DNA of 64,000 bases. It comes from Cardiocondyla obscurior. Lineage: Eukaryota > Arthropoda > Insecta > Hymenoptera > Formicidae. This document shows, one piece after another, positions 40,101 to 53,500 of this stretch. Position 1 is the stretch's first letter, and every line of letters begins with the position of its first letter. Made by a program: the position numbers and the translations under genes. The notes beneath the pieces were generated by a model. The model saw only the letters and a list, made by a program, of their open reading frames with translations, did no database searches and was not told the origin of the DNA. The stretch is from positions 4,280,501 to 4,344,500 of the forward strand of contig NC_091881.1 in NCBI RefSeq assembly GCF_019399895.1. The letters run 5' to 3'.

Positions 40101-43100
40101 CCGACAACTTCGCTTATTTGTCCTACGAAATAGATTCCGCGTCGCTCTTGGCCCTTGACTACGGCTCGCGATCAAGATTACCGTCGGTATTATATGGTAG
40201 ACGTATTGTGAATATGTAGATTAAATTAAATTGCTGGGAGCATTATTTAATCGTCATTTATCAAGTTTATTAAATTAAGCGATTAAAAAAAAAAAACCAT
40301 AATTTAAATATAGAATTTAAAAAGTAATATAAGATTTTTTTCTCGATCGCTGATAAAAAAAAATGCGTTTTTTTTTTTTTGCTTTTTTCGGGGAACAAAC
40401 GTCGAATGGAAAATAATCTACGCTAAATAATACGCTGAAAAATAATATTATCCAGCGTCGCGAGAGGTAGACGGACGCGACTGGCGGCCGGCGAAACGAA
40501 TTTTGATTAACGAGAGAGCTTTCCCAAATTCGGGAACGCGTTCCGCGCGAAAGAACGTTCCAATTTGTCCGCGTAGTGAGCGCGAAATGAAATTAAGGCA
40601 GACGCGAATTTGATCAGCGGCGGCGGCGGTGGCCAGAGCCCGAAATCTCGGTGAAAACGCAGAGCGGCGGGCGAAACGCTCGGTGGGACGACGACTAATG
40701 ACAGTTACCGCTGTGAGTTGATTCCCGGTTAAAAGATTTACGCCGCCTTGTGTAGCTTGCAAATCAAATATCCGACCGGCTTCGCCGAAAGTACTTTCGC
40801 TCGCGAACGGAAAAAAAAAAAAAATAAAAAAAGAAGAAAAAAACCCGAAGCTTCTATTTACTTTTTCGTAGTTCATCCAGACTGCATTTTTGCAGCTGCG
40901 TGGAGAAGCTAAATATATATACTTTTTTTACGCTTGATTCAGAACGCGGAAAGATAATACAATTACGTTTAATTTATTCTCGATAGAAAAACGTGTCGCC
41001 TGAAATTGTACGAGCTGTCGCGACGTAATGTTTCATGTCGTATCCTTATTTAATATTCATTAAATTTGCAGAAATTAAAAGATTAACCGCTCGCCGAGCG
41101 ATAATGATTTAGCCCGTGATTCGTTATACGCGGGAGATCGAGTAACTGTCGAAATTGTCACTTATCCGGATTCGTGTGCGTCGAAGGAAGTCTAAACTTA
41201 AAACTTCGAAGATATTATCGTGCGCTGACGCGTCCTAAATTGCATAAATTCACCGCCGACAACACATAATAAATCGGGCACATTGTGTCGAGCGCGACGT
41301 TGCGTCTCACGTCATTTGAATTATTAACTCGCTACAGCGGTATGTATATCAATTACGCGATATTGACATTGTCGTTTCACTATTCCGTGTCATTACAGAG
41401 GAAGAGTGACGAGGGGGTAGGGCAAAGGGGAGCGGGAATGAGGGAGGTACTCATTGTGACCGAGTTATCTAGGATCGATCGAACTTATCGTGTAACTATC
41501 GCGGTATTCTCTGTATGAATACACGACAAAAGACAATTGAGCCGGGTATTGATTATAAATTAGAAGATTACGCAATGTCGCGGTGCTTTAATAGGCACGC
41601 GAGTTACCTGCCAATGCGATCAGGCAAGATTACGAGAGTAAGCAGACGTTTTGCTTCGCGTTAACTATACTATATGTATGCACCTACAGTGAAATAATAA
41701 AAAAAATAGATATAGTTTTGAGGAAAATTATAATTTTTCGCATGATTATATTTTTGGTATTTTTACGTATTAAATTCATACGCGGTATTATAACTTTTAT
41801 TTAATTGCACGACTTCTACAATTTTCAATACGCTGAGATTAATTTTCCTGGCAGAGTATTTTCTGCAACGTCTTCATAACGTTAAAGCAGAACTGGCGAG
41901 AGGAATATTCGTTAAAAAAAATGTATAGAATAAAGTTGCAGAGAAGTAGGATTGTACTTGACGCATCTAACGACGTTAAGGCATACACGTTCGCGTATAT
42001 TCAATTAATTAATTTCGCGAGAAATATATAATGTATTAATTTTGTTTTTCGTTTTTTTTACGGCGTCGTTGTGTCAATATTTTTTAAATTATTGTATACT
42101 TTTTATTTATTGATAATACATTTCGTAGAATATTATAATTTTTGCTTCGTTCGTGTACTGCTGTTGCACAATACCCCAGGACGCTGTTCTCCAACGTTGA
42201 GATCGAAACGCATTACGAGGAGACCCCGGGTCTCACGCCATGCAGTAAAAAGATATTTATTTACTCACCAATTTGATGCGCAGCGGCAGAGATACAGCAA
42301 GGCAGCGTGCGATGATACTGTAACAAACAAATGGAAAAAATTAATTGTAGAGAGACGCTCAGAAAATTGTCACTGAATATATAATAATTATTTTGAATTT
42401 CTAATAAATTAAACTTTTCTTATTTAAAATGTAAAATTTCTGTATTTCTCAATTATTAAAATTTCTATTATATTTAATTGTTATTAAAGAAAAACGTTAT
42501 CAATGAATAATAAAAAACTTGATTTTGTTTTATGGAATTAAAAAAATGATTCTTACCGGAACGTTGCTCTGCCGAAGCAGGATGCCCTTCCCGGGCCTCC
42601 TCCTCCTCTCAGTTGGGACGTATTGAGGTGTCCTTCTGCATACAAGAAACTCACGAAAACCGCGTCCGTGATTTTACAATTGCGAGAATTAATCACTGTA
42701 CTGTTTTTTGTCCAATGCTCCGCGACACTCCCGTATATAAAATTCGAATAAAATCTTTCGCGCGATTACTATTTAGCGAAAATCGCGGTACGGCCGACGA
42801 ACCGGCGGCGGTTCGTTAATTATTTTTTGCGGCGATTCGTCACCTTCTCCTTCGGATAATTATCAGAGCAAAACTGTCGTTCTGCTCTGATAATATCCTC
42901 GGAATGATGCGCTGGAAGAATATCAAGTTATATTACATACGTCGTATGTAATTTACATTGATATTAAAAATATAGATTAGTTGACACATATATTTTATGA
43001 AAAGTTATAAAAAGGGTTCTTATTAATTGAAGTTTTAATATTTGTATTTTATTTTCCGTCCTACGCGCAATGTATATAATTTTATTTCATTAAATTATTT

Positions 43101-46100
43101 ATATTACATTTTTTATCCTACTTCTCTGAGTCTTCAGATAGTACAAGTCTTCCCCCCCAAGTTGTTTTCCCTCCCAGAATTTTTATAAAGAAAAAAATTA
43201 CTGGACTCACTGTTCGATGTGAAGCAGCGGAGATCTGCTTACAAGATGACTCTGCAACATACAAATAAAAAATTAAATTATACAAATGTCCTACAATAAT
43301 GTAGTGTTAAAAAAAAAATTATCCGCGTCTCTAATTATATTTTCAATTAAAAAAAAGAAGCGACACTCACCCTGGCGTTGCTCCGCTGGTGCAAGATGCC
43401 TCCTAGGCCTGGTCTTCCTCTCAGGGTGCTTGTAATGTCGGTTGAATCATCCTTCCACATCAAGTACTAGGCACTGGCGACGTTCCCACTAGCGGCGACG
43501 AAAGTGCATTTGTACTTGAACAGAAAGAAAAAGACAAATTATTTAGCGGTCGTGAAATCTGTTTTTATTAACGGTGTTATTTCTCGGTATGCGTGGCCTT
43601 GGTCGGCCGAGACAGAGCGGTAGTGGTAAAAAAAACATCGCGCGAGCCTCAGCTAACCTAGCGCCGAAGGCCAAGGCTGATGCGTATGTTTATGTTCGCA
43701 CATTCTTTCGCTATAGCCAAGTTCACTGGGGCGTAAATAAATCTGTACAGATATTACATTTAATACCACGTAAAATAGCATGCCGAATATTCACTTTAAC
43801 AAACTGAAGACTATGCCGTGATACTTTATACGATCGAGTGGATCATTTATCGCATGGAATTGAATTAAATAAATTAATATAATTAATTGATGAACGTATA
43901 CGTACGCAAACTATGAGAGCAATATAATTTTCACGCGCGTAGCAAAAAATCAACTGATTTATACAATACAAATAAATATAAAAATATTCATACTTGCTCT
44001 GCTTTTCTTATTGCGGTTGTCCTCCGGATTTAAATGCTCCTCTCGATCCTCCTCCTTCCTCCTCGGAATGGCGGGTCGGATCTTCCATCGACAATGACCC
44101 TCCGGCTTCACCTTCGGTCCTCGATCTAAAACAGAACAAAGGTGTTTCGTCAATGATAAATCGAGTCTGAAATAATTATTCGCGAGTTACGTGATCGCCC
44201 GGGAAAGAGCGAACATAACCACCAAGCGCGTACTTTGTACGTATAAATCAAGATTATACTCACTTTAAAGAGCGTAATGCCTCGTACGGAGATACTGTGT
44301 AGTTGGCGGTCGGCGGAGAATAAACGGCAGGTGGCTTCACTGACGCAGGGCCCGTAGATGTACAGAAGCCACTGAGCATGCGCGCTCAGGCCTGCTGGTG
44401 TCGGTGCCTTGCGCGGAGATGTTACCTGGTCGATGGCCGGAGGGGGACTGATCTGCAAGCAACTGCGAGCGAGCACGACGAGCTGCCGCGCATGCGCGCT
44501 TGGGTCTGCTGGTACTCGACGACGTTCACGGCTTTTGCTCTTCTCAATCATTCTGAAATTTAAAGCGTTATACATATGAAATAAATTATATTATTTTATT
44601 ATATACGTTGAATATGATATAAAATTAATTTTAATTAATAATAATCAAATTTCACATTAGCTTTACATTTAAGGCGAATCTGAAATTATTGAGTACGTCG
44701 TGGTATTCGATCGATCGGGTTAATCGTTTACACTTACAGTATGCTTAATTAATTTCTTGATTTATTATCGAGGTGTTTATAATTTTACCTATCAAACAAA
44801 ATCGCCATTGCAGCAATTGTTGCTTTCAAGAGAGCAGCGTCGTATTATATGCTTCTACATTCGAGGCCTGCAGCGGCCCGGGTTCGCGATTTAAAAATCC
44901 GGTTGGCCTTTAATTGCATTCCAGTGCGAAATATTAGCAACAAAGCGAGCAGCAATAAAATCGCGCGATGGCACACGGCCGGCACAGTCGGGGGTCTGTC
45001 GGAGAACGCGGGGCGGGAGGGAAAAAAGAGGAATGTCGTTCGCACTCCACTCCAAATATCGACACGTCGATACTCGAGACAGATTGAAACACTCTTTTAA
45101 AACGCTGCCGAGAGCGCGAGTCCACCAGAGGTAAACTAATAAATCGCACAAATCGTCTCTGGTGCACGGCGGCCCTCCCTATTTGTCGATTGCGAGAGCA
45201 GATTAATGGCGATGAGACGCGGCGGTGTATCAATTACATTGTCATGGCGTCGTCAAGGCGATGCCAATGGCGCGCGCGAGCTAGCTAATTAACGAATCTC
45301 CGTTAGCGTGCTGTTAGCGTTCAAAATCGAGATTAACCACGCTGTAGCCGATAACGGATCACTTCGAAAGATTCTGATTGAACGACGAGCTACTAATAAC
45401 GCCGATTCAGATATCAGCATCGGCCTCTTCGACAGCTGATTTATACAAAAATAATTTACAAACGTCGTAAGCATTAAAAAATTATTTCACCGTGAGTACG
45501 ATAAATAGTTCTTTATATTATTCTATTTTATTATATATTTATTATATTTATTGTGTTATTTTATATTATTCTTATTTGCAAAATTTAAAGGATTTCCATT
45601 AACTCGTTTTACAATTAATCATTGCTCTTCGTACCGAGAGGCTCTTCGGTAATGCTTCCGGCTGTACCTGATATTTTATGAAAGACGGTATTAACCTACA
45701 CGCCCCGGCATATTGCTATTTGTGGCACGTTTCTGATAAAACTCAGGACGGTATCGCGTTTCTCTGTTGCAGGTTATCCTTGTGCCTCACAGTCACACCG
45801 ATCCGGGATGGCTGAAGACGTTCGAGCAGTACTTCCATAGCTCCACGAGGAGCATCCTAAATAACATGGTCTCGAAGCTACAGCAGTGGCCGAACATGAC
45901 CTTTATCTGGAGCGAGGTTTCGTTCTTATCACTATGGTGGGACAGGTGAGTGCATTCTACGTGCATACGCGATCAAGCGTTTTGCAATATTTGCGAATAA
46001 AATAGAGGTATAAGGGCAGTCGAAACGCCACGTGTCAAAAGAAATATACCGGGAATATACCTTTAAACTGTGATATATATAATATTTAGCGAACAAGACC

Positions 46101-47550
46101 GAGTATCAGCCCCCACCCCCCGTCTTTGCATTTACATTGAAATAGCTGCAAATTAATGGAGTAACGAGGGGAACGGTAATAAAGTTAATAAAGGTAATAA
46201 ATGTAAAGTAAGTTGCAGGCTGGAATAACATAAATAATAAAGTTGAATAATTATACAGTGTAAGCAAGTAAGAATTGAGTAAGATTTTCAAAGCGACGCG
46301 AATTTTCGATTACACGGGACGGCGAAAAGGAGCTGTTATTCTTGGAATTCGCGAGGTATGAACTAATATCATTTTCCCAATCTATTACTAATTCTCTTAG
46401 GGGTTGATTCATTAATGCCAATGTTGGCTCTTGCATTTTTAATCAAAGACAAACACCATTGCATTCATCTGCTAAGTAAACCTAATGGGTGTTCCCGTAA
46501 TTTCTCGAGCTTCGTAAAATGTAACTCGTTGGGCAGTAGTGTGTCGTATAAAAAGATATTCGGTAAATCAAGTGCCTCGCGTAATCGCACACGTCTGGCG
46601 GTGCAGCATCGTTGTCTATCATTAAACATGCGCGACTGACGAGCCCTTCTTATCGACGTTATTCCGCTCTTCTGAGAGCATCGAGCGCTTTAAAACTCGT
46701 TGTTTCAAATTAAAGGTGTATACGCGCGTGTCGGTGTTGTTAGATAAACTGTAAGTTTCTCGCACGCCAGTATCTCTTTCGGAAATAGACTGTTGTAAAA
46801 TAGATAGGAAGGGCGGGTGCGATAGTATCAGGGACTCTGGATGGTGGTGATTCTCGAGCCATTTGGCGCTTCAAAGAACGGAGCAGAAACCCGAGAACAA
46901 CACGTCGGGTGGAGGTCCTCCTTTTCTTAACGAACCGCGTAAAAGCCGTGGATAAAGTGGGGACGAAGAAAGCGGAGAAGTGTCACGAGTGGATTTCGGG
47001 AAAGTAGAGAGGAAGAGAGCGGAAGAAAATAAGTTTTAGATGAGTTTTATTCGGGGAGAGCTCGCTTTCATTACTCTCCCTCAGTTGTTTGAAGCAGAAT
47101 AAAGCTCGGCGGGTTTGCTCAAAAATAATTTTTATTAGAGGATTTAGCCCGCTCGCGAGTCGCCAAGGTTTTATCGGAAAGATTTGAAAGAAATGGGTAT
47201 GAAGATGCTCGTTCACGATATTTAATTTGTTTCAATGAATTTAGTAAGATGTTACATTTTTAGAAAAAGAAGAACGATAAGGGAGGCAATTATTTTTATT
47301 CGCCGTTTTATTTCGCCGTTGAAATTTCGTACGATTAATCGGACCGATTGTGTCGTAATTCCGGAGACGTAAAACATCAAAATTGTATTGGTGTTCAATG
47401 TGTATAAAAAGATTTATCACGTTGGTAGTGATGCAGTTTAAACAGACCCACGTCGAGGAAAGCTTATCCTCAAAATGCCCCAGTTTGGCCTGGGCGTAAC
47501 CACCTTAGCTTTAGCGACCTTAAACTAACCTACTAGCCACCTGGGAAAAC

Positions 47551-47583
<33 letters not shown>

Positions 47584-50500
47584 AAGAGAGAGAGAGGAGA
47601 GAGATAGCAGGTGGAATCCGTGGCGGCTTTATGGCCGACATAAACGACGTAATGTGGAAACCACCTTCGAATAGGGAAGGATATGTAGGTCGTACATAAC
47701 ACTCGGACGCACAAATCACGTAAATCCTAACTGGCTGAAATGCGACGGCGGTGGCGATAAATATGATTTGCAACCCGAATTGCGTGATAGAGTTAGTATA
47801 AAACAAACGCGAGTTAAAGCGAGTCACGCGAGAATGATTAAATTCGAGGTTGATTCAAAGTCGAATCGGGATTAATCATTTACGGTACAGAATAATTATT
47901 TGCGCAAAACACGAATCAACTTTATCTAGCCCGCTGACCTTTAGAAATTGCATTCAGGATCAATTTTACCGAACTATAATTTTATATTTTATTTAATCGT
48001 ACATGGAATTAGATATTCGTGTGTTATATTCCCTTTTTTATCGCATTCTCTTTATTTTTTCGTAAAAATAACTCTTTAAATTTTGAAAAGTCTTATTTTC
48101 ATTTTCAGTGCTCATCCAACAAAAAAGATGGTCATAAAAAGATTGGTCAAGGATGGTCGACTGGAAATGACCACCGGAGGCTGGGTCATGACCGATGAGG
48201 CGACTTCTCACATTTACGCTATGCTGGACCAACTCATTGAAGGTAAGAAAAAAAAAATAATAAAAAAAAAATCGATATAACTTAAAAATCGCGTTAAACA
48301 GTATAATTAAAACAAAAGTCAATTAATTATTTTTTTAAGTTTATTATAACAGTTATCAATTCTGATATTAATTTTTAACTTTATCGCCTCGTTACGACCA
48401 ACAAAAAAGAAAATAAAAAAAACCTTTAAACTTCGCACTGCGCGATAAAAAAGTTCCACAAAAAGCGCGAACGGAAACGTAAAGGGCCGAACACGAGGAG
48501 AAAGGTTACTCCCTTCCTTCCTATGTTCCTTCCTATGCTATAAAAATCAGCCCGCGCTTTAAAACACTCTATCGACAACCAAAAGGACGTCGGAATTCCG
48601 GCGAGCGGTAGATAGCTAGGTAGGATATCCCTGTCGTTTGCTAGCCAAGTGTCGGTCGGCAGGAAGCAATAAGGATCCCCGCCGATGCACTGCGCAAAAG
48701 GGGAGAAGGTTCGAGTGGATGGAAAGGATTTCTCTCTCGTCGCGCCGCTCACGGTAGGACTACGGGAAGCAAGGGGAGGAAGAGAGTAATAAGGCGGCGG
48801 GTGCAAGCGGGTTTCTCTACGGAAAATTGCTCTCCGCCACGTCGTCGTCGTCGTCGTCGTCTCCTTCGTCTCTTTCGTCCTCTCGAAGCCGTCTGATTAC
48901 GACCTCTTCCTCTCACCCCACCCCCCCTCCTCATCGTTCTATCTCCTACTCTTTCTCGCAATGAGGGAAAGAGGATCCTTCTCGCTCTCGCTCGGTTTAA
49001 TGTTACCGCGAAAGATTTTACCGCCCTCGTGGAAATTTCAGTCGGCGTTGATTACCTTTCCACAAGGCTCGCTTTCGCGTGCGCATCGCCGGGATATCAC
49101 GACGCGAAATGGCTCATCCACGTATAAGGGGAAGGGTACGGTAATAACTATTATCGTACGTATGTCGCATAGCTGCGGCAGGATTATTCCTAATGTTTGC
49201 CCGGTGTACCATGTGCGCCCGTTCTCCGAATATAGCGCAGTCGGGTCAGGCGTACCGTGACCTACGTAACGTAAAGTGCCACACGGTGGCAACCCCGAAG
49301 AGTTTAACGTTGAGAACTTAACGTAAGAAGAGGCTGTGCAAGGAACGTCGTGGGAAGAATAGCTCGGATGGAATTACTCCCGCGCAATTATTAAAAATCG
49401 AGCCAAGAGATCCTCCTTTCCGCGTTTCAATTACAATCGATTGAGCTTAATATTAATACTAATTCTCATCCGTCTATATCTCAGGAAAAGTAAAAAGAAA
49501 AAAAAAAAAACAGAAGAAAATCTTTTCAATGTTGGCTAAAGAAACTCTTTTTTCTTTTCTTTTCTTAAAAAAAAAAAAAAAAAAAGGGGGGGGAAATAAT
49601 TATCTTCTAAAATTATAATTTTTTTTTAGAAAAAGTTTAAATTAAAATTTTTTCTCAGACGTTAAATTTTGTTAAAAGCATGCTAACGATAGTACACCTT
49701 CAAGCTTGCAATATCTCGCTTCGTACCGAAAGTTTCGGTGCTGTTTACGGCGAGGGAAAATAATTTCATATATACAGCAAATATAAATTTACGATAAATG
49801 TTGGAATATTTCGTACAATTTTGCGGAGCGACATGGGTCCGCCCGGGTAACGCGGAGTCCCGTTTAATTGTCACTCTCCCTGCAGATCTCGACGTTTCGG
49901 GGGAAACAAATATTGTCGCCGCATATCTCTCGCCTAGCGAAACGGTCCGGATCCGTCGTGCCACGCGCATGTACGCAACACGGGACGTACATGGCGCGCG
50001 ACGCGAAATTTCCGCGAGCAACGCGCGCGATCATTAACAGCGGATGAAGGGGGTGCAACAACAAAACGTACAGCATGTTATGACCTGTCGTCGCGCGGTT
50101 TTCACGCGCGCGAAACGCGTGCACAAGTGAGAGGGAAACGAGGGTCCTCGAGCACGCCCCGGCTGCTCTGCACTCGCCCGAATAATGCATCCGCTCGCCT
50201 CGCTCTTGTGTCCGCGCGTCCGAATGAAATAATTGTCGTCGTGCGGATCTAACAGCTTGTTTTTGCACGGCCAGCGTATTCATCGCCGGCGCAAAAACCG
50301 AATCTCCATTGTGTACGTACGTACGGTACGCAACGTCGGCGGTCCTCTTTTCGGCGTGCGCTAATAATACACGCGAGCTTTGTGCGGCCCGCCGTTAATA
50401 GCGCCTCTTTCTCATGTAACGAGAAATGTGCGCGAACATTTCCTTTTATCTTTGTATTAAATTCGCAGCTCACTCGTGAAGCTTTACCTAACGAAATATA

Positions 50501-53500
50501 TGCCTGCTTTTTTGTTACTTCGACCGCTGAAAAATTGGATTGCGTTTTCTCTGAGACATTGTCTCCCTTCTCCTCTCTCTCTCTCTTCTCCGCTCAGTAT
50601 TCGCGGTGTAAAAAATGAAATCGGAAAAAGCGAGGTGTACCAGGTTTCGCGACAGTTTAATATTTTCCGTAGCGTGAAAGGTAATTATGCAGGGTTTGGT
50701 CCAGCTCGGAAAGGGTTTAGGGTATTAGGGGACGCGCGAGCACATGTATGCATAGAACAATCAAATATTGCGGGTCTCGTAAATTGCACAGGGTGTCCTT
50801 TGCCGTAGTGACGTTATCTGTTTACGAGCGGAGTTATCGAATTAAAATCAAAGGTGATAAGTACATAAGGGAGAAATTATGTAACAGCGTCCGATGTTAC
50901 GAGCGAGGTAGCTTTCTCTCTCTCTCTCTCTCGATGATGATTTTGCGGGGAGGAAACATTTGTGATTTTGCCGTGGCGCCGGCATTAAATTGAAATAATG
51001 CCGCTCAGGTGTATTAACTCCTAATTATTAGACCATTGAATATGTATGGCGCGACGCGCGTTCGCGCCTAGAACGTTAAATCGCCAAGTTCGGCGCGGCC
51101 ACCGTTAACGACTGTCGCACCAAACTACCGGTCGTATTGGATTCGGTATATCGTGTACACGCGTGTACTTTCCGAGGGAACGCATTACACCAACGAGAAC
51201 CCCGCATCGGCGCAAACATTCGGCCCCGATATTGGGCGCGATTTGCGTGGACGGCGGTCCCCCGCGCTGTAAACACGAAAGTCCGGCGTACTATCGTCAA
51301 TTTGCCGCGAGTGTGCATAAACCGCGCATAAATCGCGTGCATTAATCGACGAAAATGCAAACAACGCTCGTGCGCGCGATTACGATTAATGCATTAACAT
51401 AACTGTCCGTTTGCAAATGTACGGATTAATGATCGCGAACGCCTCTCTGAACTTGAAGGATTACTCGACGGCACGTCGACGTCATTTCTAGGTCTCTGGA
51501 TCTCGTAATTTAATTCGCAATTAGATTTCTCTCTCTCTGGGACTTTGTAATATATCGCAAAATTTGCAAATTAAATTATTGTATAAAAGATCACGGATGT
51601 CGTCGACGACGATTTTTCCAGGTGTATTGAAATAATAAATATCACTCTGCGAAGAATCTTTGAGCGCGTTCGATTGTCGCTTGGACCCGGTGTCACGTTA
51701 AATTTCATTTCTCCGACTTTTTCTCGCTCGGAAAATTAATCTCCGCGCGAGGAGACATCCAAGCGATCATTCGAAGAGACAGGCTACCATCTCCGGCAGC
51801 CCGTTTCCTCGCTCGAGTTTCACGGCGCGCGAACAAAGGAACGAACTTTTAATAAAAACGACGGCCGAGTATTAAGCGTAATCCCGCGAGCGGCGATAAT
51901 ATCGAAATAAAACTAAGGGTCCTGGCCAAACGGAAGGAGCCGTCCTTCCAGACACGCGGCTTTTTCGCGCTGATCATCGGTGTTTCATCCTACTTTTTAG
52001 ACGTCTCAAGACCCGTGCCAAATACCGCGCGCAGGATGAAAGCGTTTACAGACTACGTCGTATCCCGAAGGCTTCATATTTCTCTTCGGACTCGCATTTT
52101 GCTTCCGCATTCTGTTTCGCTCCGTGCACGGAATGTACGCGTACGTAAAGTGGAACGTCGTAATGTAGATCTTAATACGGCGGTACATCGGGGAAGCTGC
52201 AACAGGAGGCAGCCGTCTGAGCGAAGAAGGCTCGCCGTAATCTTCCCGAATACGTGCGCCAAGATCAACAAACGATCGTCGGCGAGCCGGGCAGCGAATT
52301 GATTTTCATCGTCGGCGAAATGACTCTCTTTATCGATCACGGAGAAACGCTCGTTGTAGTACAATGGTTTCGCGGACCGCCACGGGATCTGCCGTGCGCC
52401 GATGTTATTTGCATCGAAATAGTGCGCGACAGCACGCGCGATATACCGCGGCTGCTCTGTTTTCTCGAATTCCGAAATCCGCCAATTTCCGGAAATCCAC
52501 CGGCGCGAGTTCCCGTGATCCCACGATACATGCGATATGTCACGTTGCGCAGCGGTGCCTGAAGCGTGGTATATATACGTTTTTTTTCTTTTTTTTTTTC
52601 CGGCGATAACTAGCGCGCCTATTCGAAGGGAATTAGTATCTGCGGAAGTAGTAGTTTTATAACTCCCAGGAAAATTTATTTTTAATCCTTCAGAAACAGA
52701 GAGAGAATAATCAACTAAGTTTTTTTTTAATTTTATTTTTTTTTTAATAATGAGCTTATGAGAGAAAAAGTTAAAATTCCGCGGAAGCCAGGCAAAATTC
52801 TAACAGATCGGGAAAACGCACTTTAGCCTTTCTAGATTCAAACGTAGTGCTTACAATCCTTTCTCCTGCTCGCGTAGTAACTTCGACGAATTCGAATACA
52901 TTCGTCGAGACATCCCGCGGCTCGAATATCTCCCAGAAGGATATTCAAAAATTGGAAATTTCGCCCATTCCGACATCGCCACGTATGGACGTGGAAGTTA
53001 TTGCGACTGCAACGTTGTTATTATTGTGGAACAGCTATTGTACCGCGGTGCTACAGAATAGTTACGGTTATGGCTCTCGACTAGACCGAGAGCACTTTGA
53101 CCGAAAGAGCAGCTAGTTACAAGCGTTTTCGTCGCCGGTCGCTCGTCGTGCGCGCCTCGCCTCATAACCGCTCGCGGAACGATCGCGAAATTTCCGTCGT
53201 TAAAAAGATAGAGCCTTATTTCGCTGCCCGAGACGGGGAATATACGGGCAATAAACGCGGCATGCTTATTTTCGCGGAGAGGGCAAGAAGCGGGCTGTTG
53301 TTTCTAAGCGGTGTCTACTTGAACGAATTAAGTAAATCACTAACTTAACGTGGTGGTTTAATGAGCTCGAAACGCAAGCATAATTAAAATTTAATTTTAG
53401 CTAAAAAATTTTTTTCAAAAGCGGTCAGAGTATTTTTAAATTAAATCAGCGAAATGCGAATAGATTATAAAGGTAAAGATACCTGTTCGATTTTGCGTTG

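Larger units (their letters stand above)
34114..42164 (+). other. Mannosidase intron 1, 5' part
   Basis: Intron 1 spans 34114-45772. This part contains AT-rich DNA, an AG repeat, CpG-rich blocks at 36200-37550 and 39060-40150, and a 301-codon plus-strand open frame at 37223-38128 that I do not believe is a gene. Confidence 0.7.
42269..44552 (-). ncRNA. Candidate spliced antisense transcript with duplicated mini-exons
   Basis: Six exon-like blocks can be drawn on the minus strand, in order 44552-44264, 44125-43994, 43514-43371, 43251-43211, 42635-42557 and 42317-42269. Each has an AG acceptor after a pyrimidine-rich tract and a GTGAGT, GTAAGA or GTATGA donor. The last four blocks form two copies of a long-block/short-block unit, and similarity continues into the flanking intron bases. 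Block 43371-43514 has stops in all three frames, so a long open reading frame through the whole string is excluded. A non-coding RNA, a short-peptide gene, or a splice-site-bearing repeat element are all possible. It lies inside the mannosidase intron, antisense to that gene. No promoter or poly-A signal was assigned. Splice sites are seen in the sequence; transcription is inferred. Confidence 0.4.
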
